Below, in pieces: positions 35,180 through 42,285 of a DNA stretch of 64,000 nucleotides. The stretch is from Sphingomonas sp. 32-62-10. Lineage in GTDB: Bacteria; Pseudomonadota; Alphaproteobacteria; Sphingomonadales; Sphingomonadaceae. Under the pieces are notes generated by a model. That model was not told the DNA's origin. It saw nothing but the letters and a program-made list of their open reading frames with translations, and did no database searches. The stretch lies in contig NCEE01000028.1 in NCBI GenBank assembly GCA_002280555.1, positions 1 through 64,000 on the forward strand, in the 5' to 3' direction. The stretch's first letter is position 1. The number at the start of each line of letters is the position of its first letter. Both the position numbers and the translations under genes were made by a program.

Positions 35180-36511
35180 CTAGCGCGTGCCGCTGACCCG
35201 CCAGATCACGTTACCGACGTCATCGGCAACGAGCAGGCTGCCGGTTCGATCGAGCGCGACCCCCACTGGTCGCCCTTGCGCATCGCCATTCTTGTCGAGG
35301 AACCCGCTCAGCACGTCGATCGGCTTTGTGCCTTTCACGGGGAAACCATCGGCGGCAAATGGTACGTAGATAACCTTGTAGCCCGATACCGGGGTTCGGT
35401 TCCACGATCCGTGTTGGCCGATGAAAGCGCCATTGGTGAACTGCCCGCCCAATGTCGCACCTTTGGCAAAACTCAGGCCGAGCGAAGCGGTATGCGGACC
35501 AAGCGCATAATCGGGACGTTTCGAATATTCGAGCAAATCGGGCCGTTCGGGCTGAACGCGCTTGTCGACATAGCCGCCCCAATAGCTGTTCGGCCAGCCG
35601 AAGAAATCGCCCAGATTAACTGCCGTCATGTAATCCGGCGCGAGGTCCGATCCGAGCATGTCGCGCTCATTCACTGTCGTCCACAACCGGTCGGTCTGCG
35701 GTTCGAATGCCAGTCCCTGGGGGTTACGCAGTCCGGCGGCGAACACGCGGAAGGTTTTAGCGGCGGGATCCACTTCGAGAATGTTCGCGCGGTTCACCTC
35801 TACATCAAGCCCGTTTTCGGCGATGTTGCTGGCCGAGCCGACAGCAACATACAGCGTTTTGCCATCGGCACTTGCAATCACGTTGCGCGCCCAGTGGTTC
35901 CCGCCACCGGGATAACGCACGACGGTTTCCGGCTTGGCGGTGATCTTGGTCTGGCCGGTCGCATAGGGTACGCGCACAAGCGCATCGGTGTTGGCGATAT
36001 AAAGCTGGTCGCCCACCAGCACCATGCCGAGTGGCGAGTTGAGCCCGCCGATCAGCACCGAACGGGTTTCTGCAACGCCGTCACCGTCTGCATCGCGCAG
36101 CAGCGTGATTCGATTGGCCGAAGGCACGCCCGCGCCGGCTTTTGACATCAGCGCCTTCATCACCACGCCGGTGATGCTGAACCCGCCCTTGCGCGGGGGC
36201 GAGTTGGTTTCTGATACCAGAATGTCGCCATTGGGCAGCTGATAAATCCAGCGGGGATGATCGAGGCCCTTTGCAAAGACGGCTACCTTCAGCCCCGGCG
36301 CGGGCACAGGCATCGCGCCATTCTGCCAGCCGACCACATCGGCGACCTTGATCGTCGGGATGGTCTGCACGCGCGGGGGCGTGATTTTGGGGCGCGGGCC
36401 CATTACCGCTTCGAGCGGCAGCCGGGCTTGGTCAGGCTGGCTGACCCAGAACCACGTACCGCCCGCAAGGACGACCAAAATGGCGAGGACGATCAGGATG
36501 TGTTTGCGCAT
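35180..36511 (-). CDS. PQQ-dependent sugar dehydrogenase-like protein (sorbosone dehydrogenase family)
   Basis: The 443-residue product has an N-terminal membrane anchor or signal (HILIVLAILVVLAGGTWFWV) and a six-bladed propeller of the GSDH/sorbosone dehydrogenase type. Characteristic pieces are LDHPRWIYQLPNGDILVSET, YVAVGSASNIAENG, AAGLRNPQGLAFEP and TPVSGYKVIYVPF. It oxidises sugars or aldehydes in the periplasm if PQQ is available. No pqq genes are in the window. AAGG precedes the ATG at 36511. A hairpin-rich RNA ends 40 bases upstream of the start. Confidence 0.87.
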   Translation of the reverse strand: MRKHILIVLAILVVLAGGTWFWVSQPDQARLPLEAVMGPRPKITPPRVQTIPTIKVADVVGWQNGAMPVPAPGLKVAVFAKGLDHPRWIYQLPNGDILVSETNSPPRKGGFSITGVVMKALMSKAGAGVPSANRITLLRDADGDGVAETRSVLIGGLNSPLGMVLVGDQLYIANTDALVRVPYATGQTKITAKPETVVRYPGGGNHWARNVIASADGKTLYVAVGSASNIAENGLDVEVNRANILEVDPAAKTFRVFAAGLRNPQGLAFEPQTDRLWTTVNERDMLGSDLAPDYMTAVNLGDFFGWPNSYWGGYVDKRVQPERPDLLEYSKRPDYALGPHTASLGLSFAKGATLGGQFTNGAFIGQHGSWNRTPVSGYKVIYVPFAADGFPVKGTKPIDVLSGFLDKNGDAQGRPVGVALDRTGSLLVADDVGNVIWRVSGTR

Positions 36512-36550
36512 GAACCTTAGGTAAGGTGGTTCCGGCTTGGGGAAAAGGTC

Positions 36551-36704
36551 AAAAGAAACGGCCGCCGACACAGGGGTAATGTCGGCGGCCGAACGGGCTG
36601 GTGTCACCCACCAAAGGGCAAGCGGGGAACTTGCCTGGGGATGGGGTCGGCAGGTGCGCTGCCAGCTACTCACCTCTCGGTAAGCTGAGGGTGGAGTAGC
36701 AGCG
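36551..36704 (-). ncRNA. Candidate structured RNA with five hairpins and intrinsic terminator
   Basis: Read on the minus strand this gene-free stretch forms successive stems. They are GCTACTC/GAGTAGC (36694-36700 with 36665-36671), GGCAG/CTGCC (36649-36663), GGCAAG/CTTGCC (36617-36635) with the C-rich loop TTCCCCG, and TGGTG/CACCA (36599-36613). A perfect 12 bp terminator stem CGGCCGCCGACA/TGTCGGCGGCCG (36559-36591) follows, with TTTCTTTT after it. The order of many short stems and a final terminator fits a small RNA or a terminator-type riboswitch ahead of the sugar dehydrogenase at 36511. No known family was recognised. Confidence 0.55.
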
Positions 36705-36771
36705 GCAGTAAAATCGGCAAAACAGATTAAATCATATTCACTGATCGATAGCGTGATTGTTCGCAGGCCTG

Positions 36772-37683
36772 TCAATCCTCGACAAAAGCGCCGGGTTGGG
36801 GCGGGTGAAGCCTTAGGCGCTGAATCCGTTTGGTATCGGCTTCAATCACCTCAAGCCGCCAGCCGCTGGGGTGTTCGATGCACACGCCCGTTTCGGGCAC
36901 ATGGCCCACCAATACGGCCGCCAATCCTCCGATTGTGTCGATATCATCATCGGTCTCGGCGAGGCGCGGATCTATCGTTGCGGCAACATCTTCGAGCTCG
37001 GCGCGGCCATCGGCATCCCATGCGCCGCCATCAATCGGCACGAGCAGCTGCTGAGGCGCCTCGTCATGCTCGTCCTCGATATCGCCGACGATTTCCTCGA
37101 TCAGATCCTCGATCGTCACCAGCCCCTCGGTACCGAAATATTCGTCGAGTACGATCGCCAGATGGACGCGCTTCTGCCGCATGTCCGCCAGCAGATCGAG
37201 CGTCCCCCGCGACATCGGCACGAACAAAGGCTGGCGGATCAGTCCGGCGATCGAGGCCGGATGCGGGGCCCCCGTCGCCAGAATGTTGAAGACGTCCTTG
37301 ATATGGATCATCCCGATGATCGTATCGAGCTGATCACGGTAAACGGGCAGGCGGCTATGCCCGGCCTCGGCAAACAGCGTCACCAGATCGGCAAAGCTCG
37401 TTTGCTCCTCCACGGCCATAATATCAGCGCGGGGCACGCCGACATCGCCCGCATCGCGCTCGCCGAAATGGAGCAGGTTGCGCACCATCTGGCGCTCGAG
37501 CGGGGAAAGATCACCGCGCGCATCGGGTGCGGGATCATCCTCATGCGCGTCAATCGCTTCTTCTAGCTGCGCGCGGAGCGAGTCATCGGCGGGTTCACCG
37601 AAGATGAACTTGCGGAAGGAGCGCCATAAGCTGCCTTCCTGGGAGCCGGCATTGCCGGTCTCGGTACTGGGGCCGTCGGCCAT
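36772..37683 (-). CDS. CorC/HlyC-type CBS-domain protein
   Basis: The 303-residue cytoplasmic protein has a pair of CBS domains (VPRADIMAVE to SRLPVYRDQLDTIIGMIHIKD, then VHLAIVLDEYFGTEGLVTIEDLIEEIVGDIEDEHD). A CorC_HlyC transporter-associated domain closes the protein. It lacks the DUF21 membrane part, as in CorC, and is linked to Mg2+/Co2+ efflux in enterobacteria. It lies 9 bases after ybeY in the conserved phoH-ybeY-corC-lnt order. Confidence 0.92.
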   Translation of the reverse strand: MADGPSTETGNAGSQEGSLWRSFRKFIFGEPADDSLRAQLEEAIDAHEDDPAPDARGDLSPLERQMVRNLLHFGERDAGDVGVPRADIMAVEEQTSFADLVTLFAEAGHSRLPVYRDQLDTIIGMIHIKDVFNILATGAPHPASIAGLIRQPLFVPMSRGTLDLLADMRQKRVHLAIVLDEYFGTEGLVTIEDLIEEIVGDIEDEHDEAPQQLLVPIDGGAWDADGRAELEDVAATIDPRLAETDDDIDTIGGLAAVLVGHVPETGVCIEHPSGWRLEVIEADTKRIQRLRLHPPQPGAFVED

Positions 37684-37692
37684 CGGGGTTGG

Positions 37693-38211
37693 TTAGTCCT
37701 CGTGCAGTTGATCGTTCAGATAGGGATCGGCGATGCCGAGCGTGGCCAGCACATCGCGTTCGATCTGCTCCATCGCATCGGCCTCGGCCTGCCCCTGATG
37801 ATCATATCCTAGCAGATGCAGCGTTCCGTGCACGATCAAATGCGTGGCGTGATCGTTGAGCGTGATGCCCTTCTCCGCCGCCTCCGCTGCGCAGACGCCT
37901 TGGGCGAGCACGATATCGCCGAGCAGCACTTCACCGTCATCGGTATTGGCGACCGTATCGAGCAGATCGGGCGCGATCATCGGGAAGGACAGGACGTTGG
38001 TCGGCTTGTCCTTCTGCCGGTAATCGCGATTCAGCACCTGCACCTCGGCATCGTCGGTGAGGCGGATCGAGATTTCGATCGTGGCATCGGCGGTGGTGAG
38101 CGCGCCATATGGGGTAGCGTTCAGCGCAGCGGTCGCAGCACGTGTGGCGAGGGATTCCCAGTCGGTCGCTTCCGGCCAAACAGGTTCCGCCGATAGCGCG
38201 ACGTCAAGCAT
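37693..38211 (-). CDS. ybeY: Endoribonuclease YbeY
   Basis: YbeY processes the 3' end of 16S rRNA and takes part in ribosome quality control. The 172-residue protein has the three-histidine zinc motif in HATHLIVHGTLHLLGYDHQG and the conserved RLTDDAEVQVLNRDYRQKDKPTNVLSFP. Its ATG overlaps the stop of vapC by one base, so the essential gene is now translated behind an inserted toxin gene. Confidence 0.95.
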   Translation of the reverse strand: MLDVALSAEPVWPEATDWESLATRAATAALNATPYGALTTADATIEISIRLTDDAEVQVLNRDYRQKDKPTNVLSFPMIAPDLLDTVANTDDGEVLLGDIVLAQGVCAAEAAEKGITLNDHATHLIVHGTLHLLGYDHQGQAEADAMEQIERDVLATLGIADPYLNDQLHED

Positions 38212-38609
38212 CAGGCGAGATCGGTGTGGGCAAAGTCATCCCCTTTGTAGAGGAGTTGCGCGTTGTTTGCTTTGGCACAGGCATAGGCGAAACAATCGCC
38301 CATATTGAGTTGAGCGGCGTGGCCGGTTCCCTTGCCGAAGCGGGCGTAAGCGTCCAAGGCGAGATCGCTCTCCGCCTGCCCAATCGACACAAGGGTCAAA
38401 CAGTTTTCGGTCGCGAAATCCCGAACAATGGCGTTTGCCTCGACGGGAGATTTTTTCAGTCGCAGGCGGACCCCTGCCGTTGATTCCCATTGCGAAACGG
38501 GCGACCAAAGCCTTGGTTCGGTGGCGTCCAACCGATCTGCCAATCCTTCCCAGCCCGGCTCACGCCCGACGATAGCCACCACAATCGACGCATCGACAAA
38601 GGTCGTCAC
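38211..38609 (-). CDS. vapC: VapC-type PIN-domain toxin
   Basis: The 132-residue PIN domain carries the acidic residues of the RNase site: VDASIVVAI (first Asp), a central Glu in WESTAGVRL, MGDCFAYA (third Asp) and LYKGDDFAHTD (fourth). VapC toxins cut tRNA or rRNA. It overlaps the antitoxin gene by four bases (ATGA type) and touches ybeY downstream. The module splits the normally adjacent phoH and ybeY. Confidence 0.92.
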   Translation of the reverse strand: MTTFVDASIVVAIVGREPGWEGLADRLDATEPRLWSPVSQWESTAGVRLRLKKSPVEANAIVRDFATENCLTLVSIGQAESDLALDAYARFGKGTGHAAQLNMGDCFAYACAKANNAQLLYKGDDFAHTDLA

Positions 38610-38863
38610 AAGCCCCCCGATAGATCATCATAAAATGCCTTATCCGGTATCGGGCCCATTTCCTGTGGCAAAGGATGCCGCTTCCAGAAATCGATCATGC
38701 GCTCCCGCAACGGGCGATCATCAGCTTTCGCACCGGTTGCACTGCGATCAAGTTCGTGACGCAGCGCCAATTTTACAGCGGCCGTTTTGGTCAAGCCGCG
38801 CAGCGATGCCAGCTCCTCCGCGAGCGCGTTGGCTTCTTGATCCTTGATATAGAGTGATGCCAT
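38606..38863 (-). CDS. vapB: VapB-type antitoxin (Rv0623 family)
   Basis: The 85-residue protein matches the Rv0623-like transcription factor family. An N-terminal DNA-binding part (MASLYIKDQEANALAEELA, then TKTAAVKLALRHELD) is followed by an extended toxin-binding tail (IDFWKRHPLPQEM, FYDDLSGGL). It should bind VapC and repress its own promoter. Two palindromes lie just upstream. Confidence 0.9.
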   Translation of the reverse strand: MASLYIKDQEANALAEELASLRGLTKTAAVKLALRHELDRSATGAKADDRPLRERMIDFWKRHPLPQEMGPIPDKAFYDDLSGGL

Positions 38864-38873
38864 TTGACCCTCC

Positions 38874-38905
38874 TAGGATATCCTATTATGGGCAGGGATA
38901 TCCCT
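38874..38905. promoter_or_regulatory. Twin palindromes upstream of vapB (probable operator)
   Basis: TAGGATATCCTA (38874-38885) and AGGGATATCCCT (38894-38905) are both perfect 12 bp palindromes with 20 bp centre spacing, directly before the vapBC start. Related half-sites on the same DNA face are typical for VapBC autoregulation. Confidence 0.7.
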
Positions 38906-38909
38906 CAAA

Positions 38910-39908
38910 TCAACCATCCTTCCCCTCGTACGCCTCCACAATCCGGCCGACGATCGGGTGGCGGACAACGTCGCCTGCGCCAAACCGGCAGATCGACAGG
39001 CCGTCGACGCCGTCGAGCCGACCGACCGCGTCGTTCAGCCCGCTCGCGTTCATGCCGCCGGGCAGATCGGTCTGTTTGGGATCGCCGCAGACGACCATGC
39101 GGCTGTTCTCACCAAAGCGGGTGAGGAACATCTTCATCTGTGCAGGCGTGGTGTTCTGCGCTTCGTCGAGGATGATGAAGGCATCCGCCAAGGTGCGGCC
39201 GCGCATGAAGGCGATCGGGGCGATTTCGATCTCGCCCGATGCGATGCGGCGTTCGACCTGTTCGGCGGGCAGGCAATCGTTCAGCGCGTCGTACAAGGGC
39301 CGCAGATAGGGATCGACCTTCTCTTTCATATCGCCGGGCAGGAAGCCGAGCTTTTCCCCGGCCTCCACCGCCGGGCGCGACAGGATGAGCCGCTGGATGC
39401 TGCCGGTGATGAGCTGCGCAACGGCCTGCGCGACCGCGATATAGGTTTTGCCGGTGCCCGCTGGCCCGAGCGCGAAAATGATGTCGTTGTTGAGCAATTC
39501 GCGCATGTAATGCGCCTGCGCCACGGTGCGCGGCACGATGGTTTTCTTGCGGGTGCGGATCATGATCGAGGGCGGGGCACTGGCTTCCGCGCTGATGATG
39601 CCGTGGAGCGTGGGCTCGGCCGACATCGCGATCACCGCCTCGATCAGCCCGGTATCGATGATCTCCCCGCGCACGATCCGGTTGTAGAGCCCGTTGAGCA
39701 CATCGCGGGCCGAGGCCACCGCTTCCGCCGTCCCCTCAAGCCCCACCTTGTTGCCACGCGCGGTGATGTACACGCCGAGTCGGTTTTCGAGCAGCAACAG
39801 GTTCTTGTCGAACTCCCCGAACAGCTGCGGCATCAACTGGGGCCGATCAAAGGTCAGTTCGGCGCGGCTGCGATCACCGGATTGCGCGGGGACAGGCTTG
39901 CGGCTCAT
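38910..39908 (-). CDS. PhoH-like ATPase
   Basis: The 332-residue protein has an N-terminal KH-like part and a PhoH P-loop domain: Walker A ALGPAGTGKTYIAVAQA, RPAVEAGEKLGFLPGD, and Walker B AFIILDEAQNTTPAQMK followed by SRMVVCGDPKQTDLP. PhoH proteins act in RNA metabolism together with YbeY, with which they are usually paired. AAGGAAT precedes the ATG. The leader has a 26-base motif shared with the ABC-F gene at 15387. Confidence 0.93.
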   Translation of the reverse strand: MSRKPVPAQSGDRSRAELTFDRPQLMPQLFGEFDKNLLLLENRLGVYITARGNKVGLEGTAEAVASARDVLNGLYNRIVRGEIIDTGLIEAVIAMSAEPTLHGIISAEASAPPSIMIRTRKKTIVPRTVAQAHYMRELLNNDIIFALGPAGTGKTYIAVAQAVAQLITGSIQRLILSRPAVEAGEKLGFLPGDMKEKVDPYLRPLYDALNDCLPAEQVERRIASGEIEIAPIAFMRGRTLADAFIILDEAQNTTPAQMKMFLTRFGENSRMVVCGDPKQTDLPGGMNASGLNDAVGRLDGVDGLSICRFGAGDVVRHPIVGRIVEAYEGKDG

Positions 39909-39929
39909 GCGATTCCTTCGCGGCGGAGG

Positions 39930-39955
39930 GGGGTAAAGTTGCGGAAGTTGCGGGT
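39930..39955 (-). promoter_or_regulatory. Leader motif shared by phoH and the ABC-F gene
   Basis: Read towards phoH, the sequence has the core CCGCAACTTCCGCAACTT followed by an ACCCC end, 21 bases before the start codon. The ABC-F copy at 15264-15289 differs at one of 26 bases and is also in the sense direction upstream of its gene. Confidence 0.55.
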
Positions 39956-40252
39956 CTGGAGCGTTTTCGCCGAGGACCCGACAGGACCAGCGCGGCGAAC
40001 AAGGCCGGGGGTCGCGTGGGAAGGGCGGGTGTGCTGCATCCGCCCGGGAGTTTGGCAGATTGGGGGCGTGTAGGACAGGGGAAAAGTGGTGGATTTTTAG
40101 GTTATAGTTGTCGATCTTCAGAGCACGCTAATCGAGTAACACCTCGTCATTACGAGCGCTGCGAAGCAATCCAGCCTTACCACGCGCGGCACGCTGGATT
40201 GCTTCGCTGCGCTCGCAATGACGAAAGGGATTGGCGCGAGGGATACCACAAC
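39956..40252. other. Intergenic stretch between phoH and the parD remnant
   Basis: No gene is supported. It contains G-rich non-coding DNA up to about 40090, the divergent promoter area, and the family B palindrome at 40145-40223. It marks the left border of the accessory patch between phoH and miaB. Confidence 0.5.
40145..40223. repeat. Palindromic repeat, family B
   Basis: CGTCATTACGAGCGCTGCGA at one end and CGCTGCGCTCGCAATGACG at the other, with inner AAGCAATCCAGC and GCTGGATTGCTT, form a 79 bp palindrome. This type with a CGTCATTGCGAGCG end is widely seen in Alphaproteobacteria. Confidence 0.85.
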
Positions 40253-40468
40253 ATGATTATCGCAGAATTGGGATCGTACCTAGAAGGCATTGTGGCGGAA
40301 CTGGTCACGAACGGATGCTATAACTCCAAGAGCGAAGTGCTGCGTGAAGGTATCCGCCTTGTACAGGAGCGCGAAGCGTGGCTGGCAGCGCTCGACGCAT
40401 CAATTGCGTGCGGGTTCGAAGATGCGGCGGCGGGACGGACCCAGCCTGCCGACGCGGTGTTCGACTAG
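40253..40468 (+). pseudogene. ParD-like antitoxin, C-terminally truncated
   Basis: The 71-residue product is a ribbon-helix-helix antitoxin of the ParD/CC2985 type (LGSYLEGIVAELVTNGCYNS, then KSEVLREGIRLVQERE). A TAG at 40466 interrupts the frame after VFD. Beyond it the same frame continues with LEAKYRGLADAAA to a TGA at 40508-40510 that overlaps the parE ATG. So the last ~14 residues were lost by a nonsense change, while the toxin gene is also broken. Confidence 0.75.
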
Positions 40469-40506
40469 CTCGAAGCGAAATATCGCGGCTTGGCCGACGC
40501 CGCTGC

Positions 40507-40774
40507 ATGACCCTCGTCCTGACGGCGAAGGCCGAAAGGGATCTTAAGGCGGTCGGGGTTTAGATCGCACAAGACAATCCAGCCCGCGCACTTTCCATTA
40601 TCCGCAAACCGCGACAACAATGCGAAGCACTGGTCGCCTTCCGCAACCGACTTTGACTTGTTCCCGGCCATCAGCAACAGGGCGCGTGCCCGGCGGGTGT
40701 CTGGTAATAATTTAGTAATCTGTGGATCAGGGGAGGAGTAGGCAGTCGTGCTACACATTCTGAACGGAGACTGA
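40507..40774 (+). pseudogene. ParE-like toxin, decayed
   Basis: The start MTLVLTAKAERDLKAVGV is followed by TAG where ParE proteins normally have a Trp. The same frame then resumes as IAQDNPARALSIIRK and QCEALVAFRNR. After a further frame change the ParE ending is visible as LFPAISNRARARRVSGNNLV and VVLHILNGD. With at least one stop and one frameshift it cannot make a toxin. Confidence 0.8.
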
Positions 40775-40947
40775 GACTAGGAAGTGCTATTTTTCGTGTG
40801 AATACGGAGAGCTGAATATCGACCTTGAGTTCGTTAGCTATTATGAGCCCCAGTATCGTTGATTGGTCAAATTAAGACTTGAAAATTATCGATATTTTGA
40901 GAAGATAGGAGCGTTCGAGTCGATTAGGATAAGCTGGGAGGCGTAAA

Positions 40948-41340
40948 ATGTCTGTTCAAGTAGCTTTGATGCCTGTTCAATGGGCAGATTTAAAAGATAT
41001 TGAAGATGTTGATCCCATCAACAGCGCTGATGACGAGTGTCTGCGTGAAATATATGATGTGCTGAAGCGGTATGGTAAAAGCGGTCGTTTTGGTATTAAT
41101 TTGATACACAAGCATTTTGATATGAATGACGACGAAGTTTTACTTGAGATAACCGACAAAAAGGAGAGATCCCTTGTGTTGCGCCCTGCTAAGCGGGATT
41201 CGGCTGCAGTTCAGCGCACGGTAGAAACAAGTTGGGTACTCTCAGAAGATGGAAACCAGAAGGTGACAGCTCAATGCTACGTGCGTTGTGTCAGAAACAT
41301 TCACGGTAATCATGAAAATGGCGGCCATTATTGGGCGTAG
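40948..41340 (+). CDS. Orphan AT-rich gene, unrecognised
   Basis: The 130-residue soluble protein (MSVQVALMPVQWADLKDIED start) matches no family I know. GGGAGG lies upstream of the ATG. Base composition is far lower in GC than the rest of the window, with codons such as ATA, TTA and AGA, and this low-GC tract begins about 40775. That indicates recent acquisition. Some central sequence (YGKSGRFGINLIHKHFDMND, then EVLLEITDKK) looks like a folded alpha/beta protein with three histidines and three cysteines near the C-terminus. Confidence 0.6.
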   Translation: MSVQVALMPVQWADLKDIEDVDPINSADDECLREIYDVLKRYGKSGRFGINLIHKHFDMNDDEVLLEITDKKERSLVLRPAKRDSAAVQRTVETSWVLSEDGNQKVTAQCYVRCVRNIHGNHENGGHYWA

Positions 41341-41557
41341 AATAATAGGATTTTCAAGAGTTCGTCGGGAACTCTGGGAACACTGAGCCCAATCCGCCAA
41401 TCGGCATGCCGTACTTGGTCCAGCATCCACTAGGCCGCAGGAGTTGACGCCGATCAGTGGATTGGTTGGCCTTCGGCCGCCTACGGCCCGCTTCGCTGGC
41501 AATGACGGGTGGTATGCGGTGACCTCGTGATGCTTCAGGGCTGGGGCGCCACCACCC
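41341..41557. other. Gene-free part of the accessory patch
   Basis: No gene is supported. It has low-GC DNA at first, then sequence resembling half of a palindromic repeat (CGCTTCGCTGGCAATGACGG at about 41488-41507) without its partner arm, suggesting scars of earlier insertions or deletions. Confidence 0.4.
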
Positions 41558-41632
41558 GCTCCCCCATCACCGAATTCGCGCCCGCCTCGACAATCTCGAA
41601 CCCGACCAAGTCCCTGATCGCGATATTGTCCA
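41558..41632 (-). pseudogene. Diverged second copy of the miaB 3' end
   Basis: On the minus strand this stretch encodes IRDLVGFEIVEAGANSVMGE, which matches the MiaB ending IGDLVEVEIVEAGANSVMGE. At DNA level about 55 of 65 bases agree with 42296-42360 in the same orientation. It has no start and ends GERVVAPQP then stop. It lies on the far side of the lipoprotein gene, as if that gene had been placed into the end of miaB or the tail had been duplicated around it. Confidence 0.75.
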
Positions 41633-41668
41633 ACATCCGCAACGATCACAGCAGGGGCGATATGCGGA

Positions 41669-42223
41669 TCACCCCGCCAATGACTTGGCGAGGGTCATCA
41701 TCGCTTCGCGCGGTTTGCTGCCCGCAGGTGGCTTCATGCTGGTGAAGAAGATGTAGCGATCCTCGCCGATGAACACGTGGAGCTGATTCATCTGGTCGGT
41801 CCAAAAGGCGTCCTTGCCGAGGCCGGGGACCGGCTCGATCGTGGCCCCGAGGTTGTCGACAAGCGCGTCCTTGGTGCGCTGCATCGCCTCGGTCGTGTTG
41901 TCCGGAACGGGGGACTGGCGCGCGAAAAACGTCACCATCGCGCCTGATGCGAAACGATATGTGCATTGCGAGAAAGCCGCCGTTTCGGCGGTGCCGGGGG
42001 CGACCATGCCGAGCTCGGCGCCGCTCACCACCTCGCCAAAGGCCGCCGATACTTTGTCACCCGGCAAGATCGCGCAAGCGTCGGCTGCGTTAAAACCAGT
42101 GCCCTTGGATTCCGCTTGCGTGCTGGCCGAAGCGGCCGTGTCGTTACTGGTGGCCGGGGCGCTGCAGCCAGACAAAGCCACCAACGCCAGCATCATGATT
42201 CCCCCTGTCACCCGTGCACGCAT
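41669..42223 (-). CDS. Small lipoprotein, unrecognised family
   Basis: The 184-residue product has a lipoprotein signal (MRARVTGGIMMLALVALSGC, lipobox LSGC), a Ser/Thr/Ala linker and a compact domain. The domain contains ADACAILPGDKVSAAFGEVV, CTYRFASGAMVTFFAR and LGKDAFWTDQMNQLHVFIG. The pattern, with two cysteines and VPGLGKDAFW, recalls DUF3558-like secreted proteins, but only loosely. GGGGGA precedes the ATG at 42223. It is flanked by two copies of the miaB 3' end. Confidence 0.72.
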   Translation of the reverse strand: MRARVTGGIMMLALVALSGCSAPATSNDTAASASTQAESKGTGFNAADACAILPGDKVSAAFGEVVSGAELGMVAPGTAETAAFSQCTYRFASGAMVTFFARQSPVPDNTTEAMQRTKDALVDNLGATIEPVPGLGKDAFWTDQMNQLHVFIGEDRYIFFTSMKPPAGSKPREAMMTLAKSLAG

Positions 42224-42285
42224 CCGCGTTCCCCCTTTGCTGCTCCCGCTATCATGCCGAGACGATATGACGGTCGCAAGACGGC

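Noticed and set aside
40145..40223. Possible CRISPR or direct repeat array from the many similar hairpins in the window
   Set aside because: The repeats are dispersed inverted repeats, not regularly spaced direct repeats, and no cas gene is present.
41341..42285. Integrative element at miaB
   Set aside because: The duplicated miaB tail fits an attachment site, but no integrase, relaxase or transposase gene is in the patch, so an active element is not claimed.
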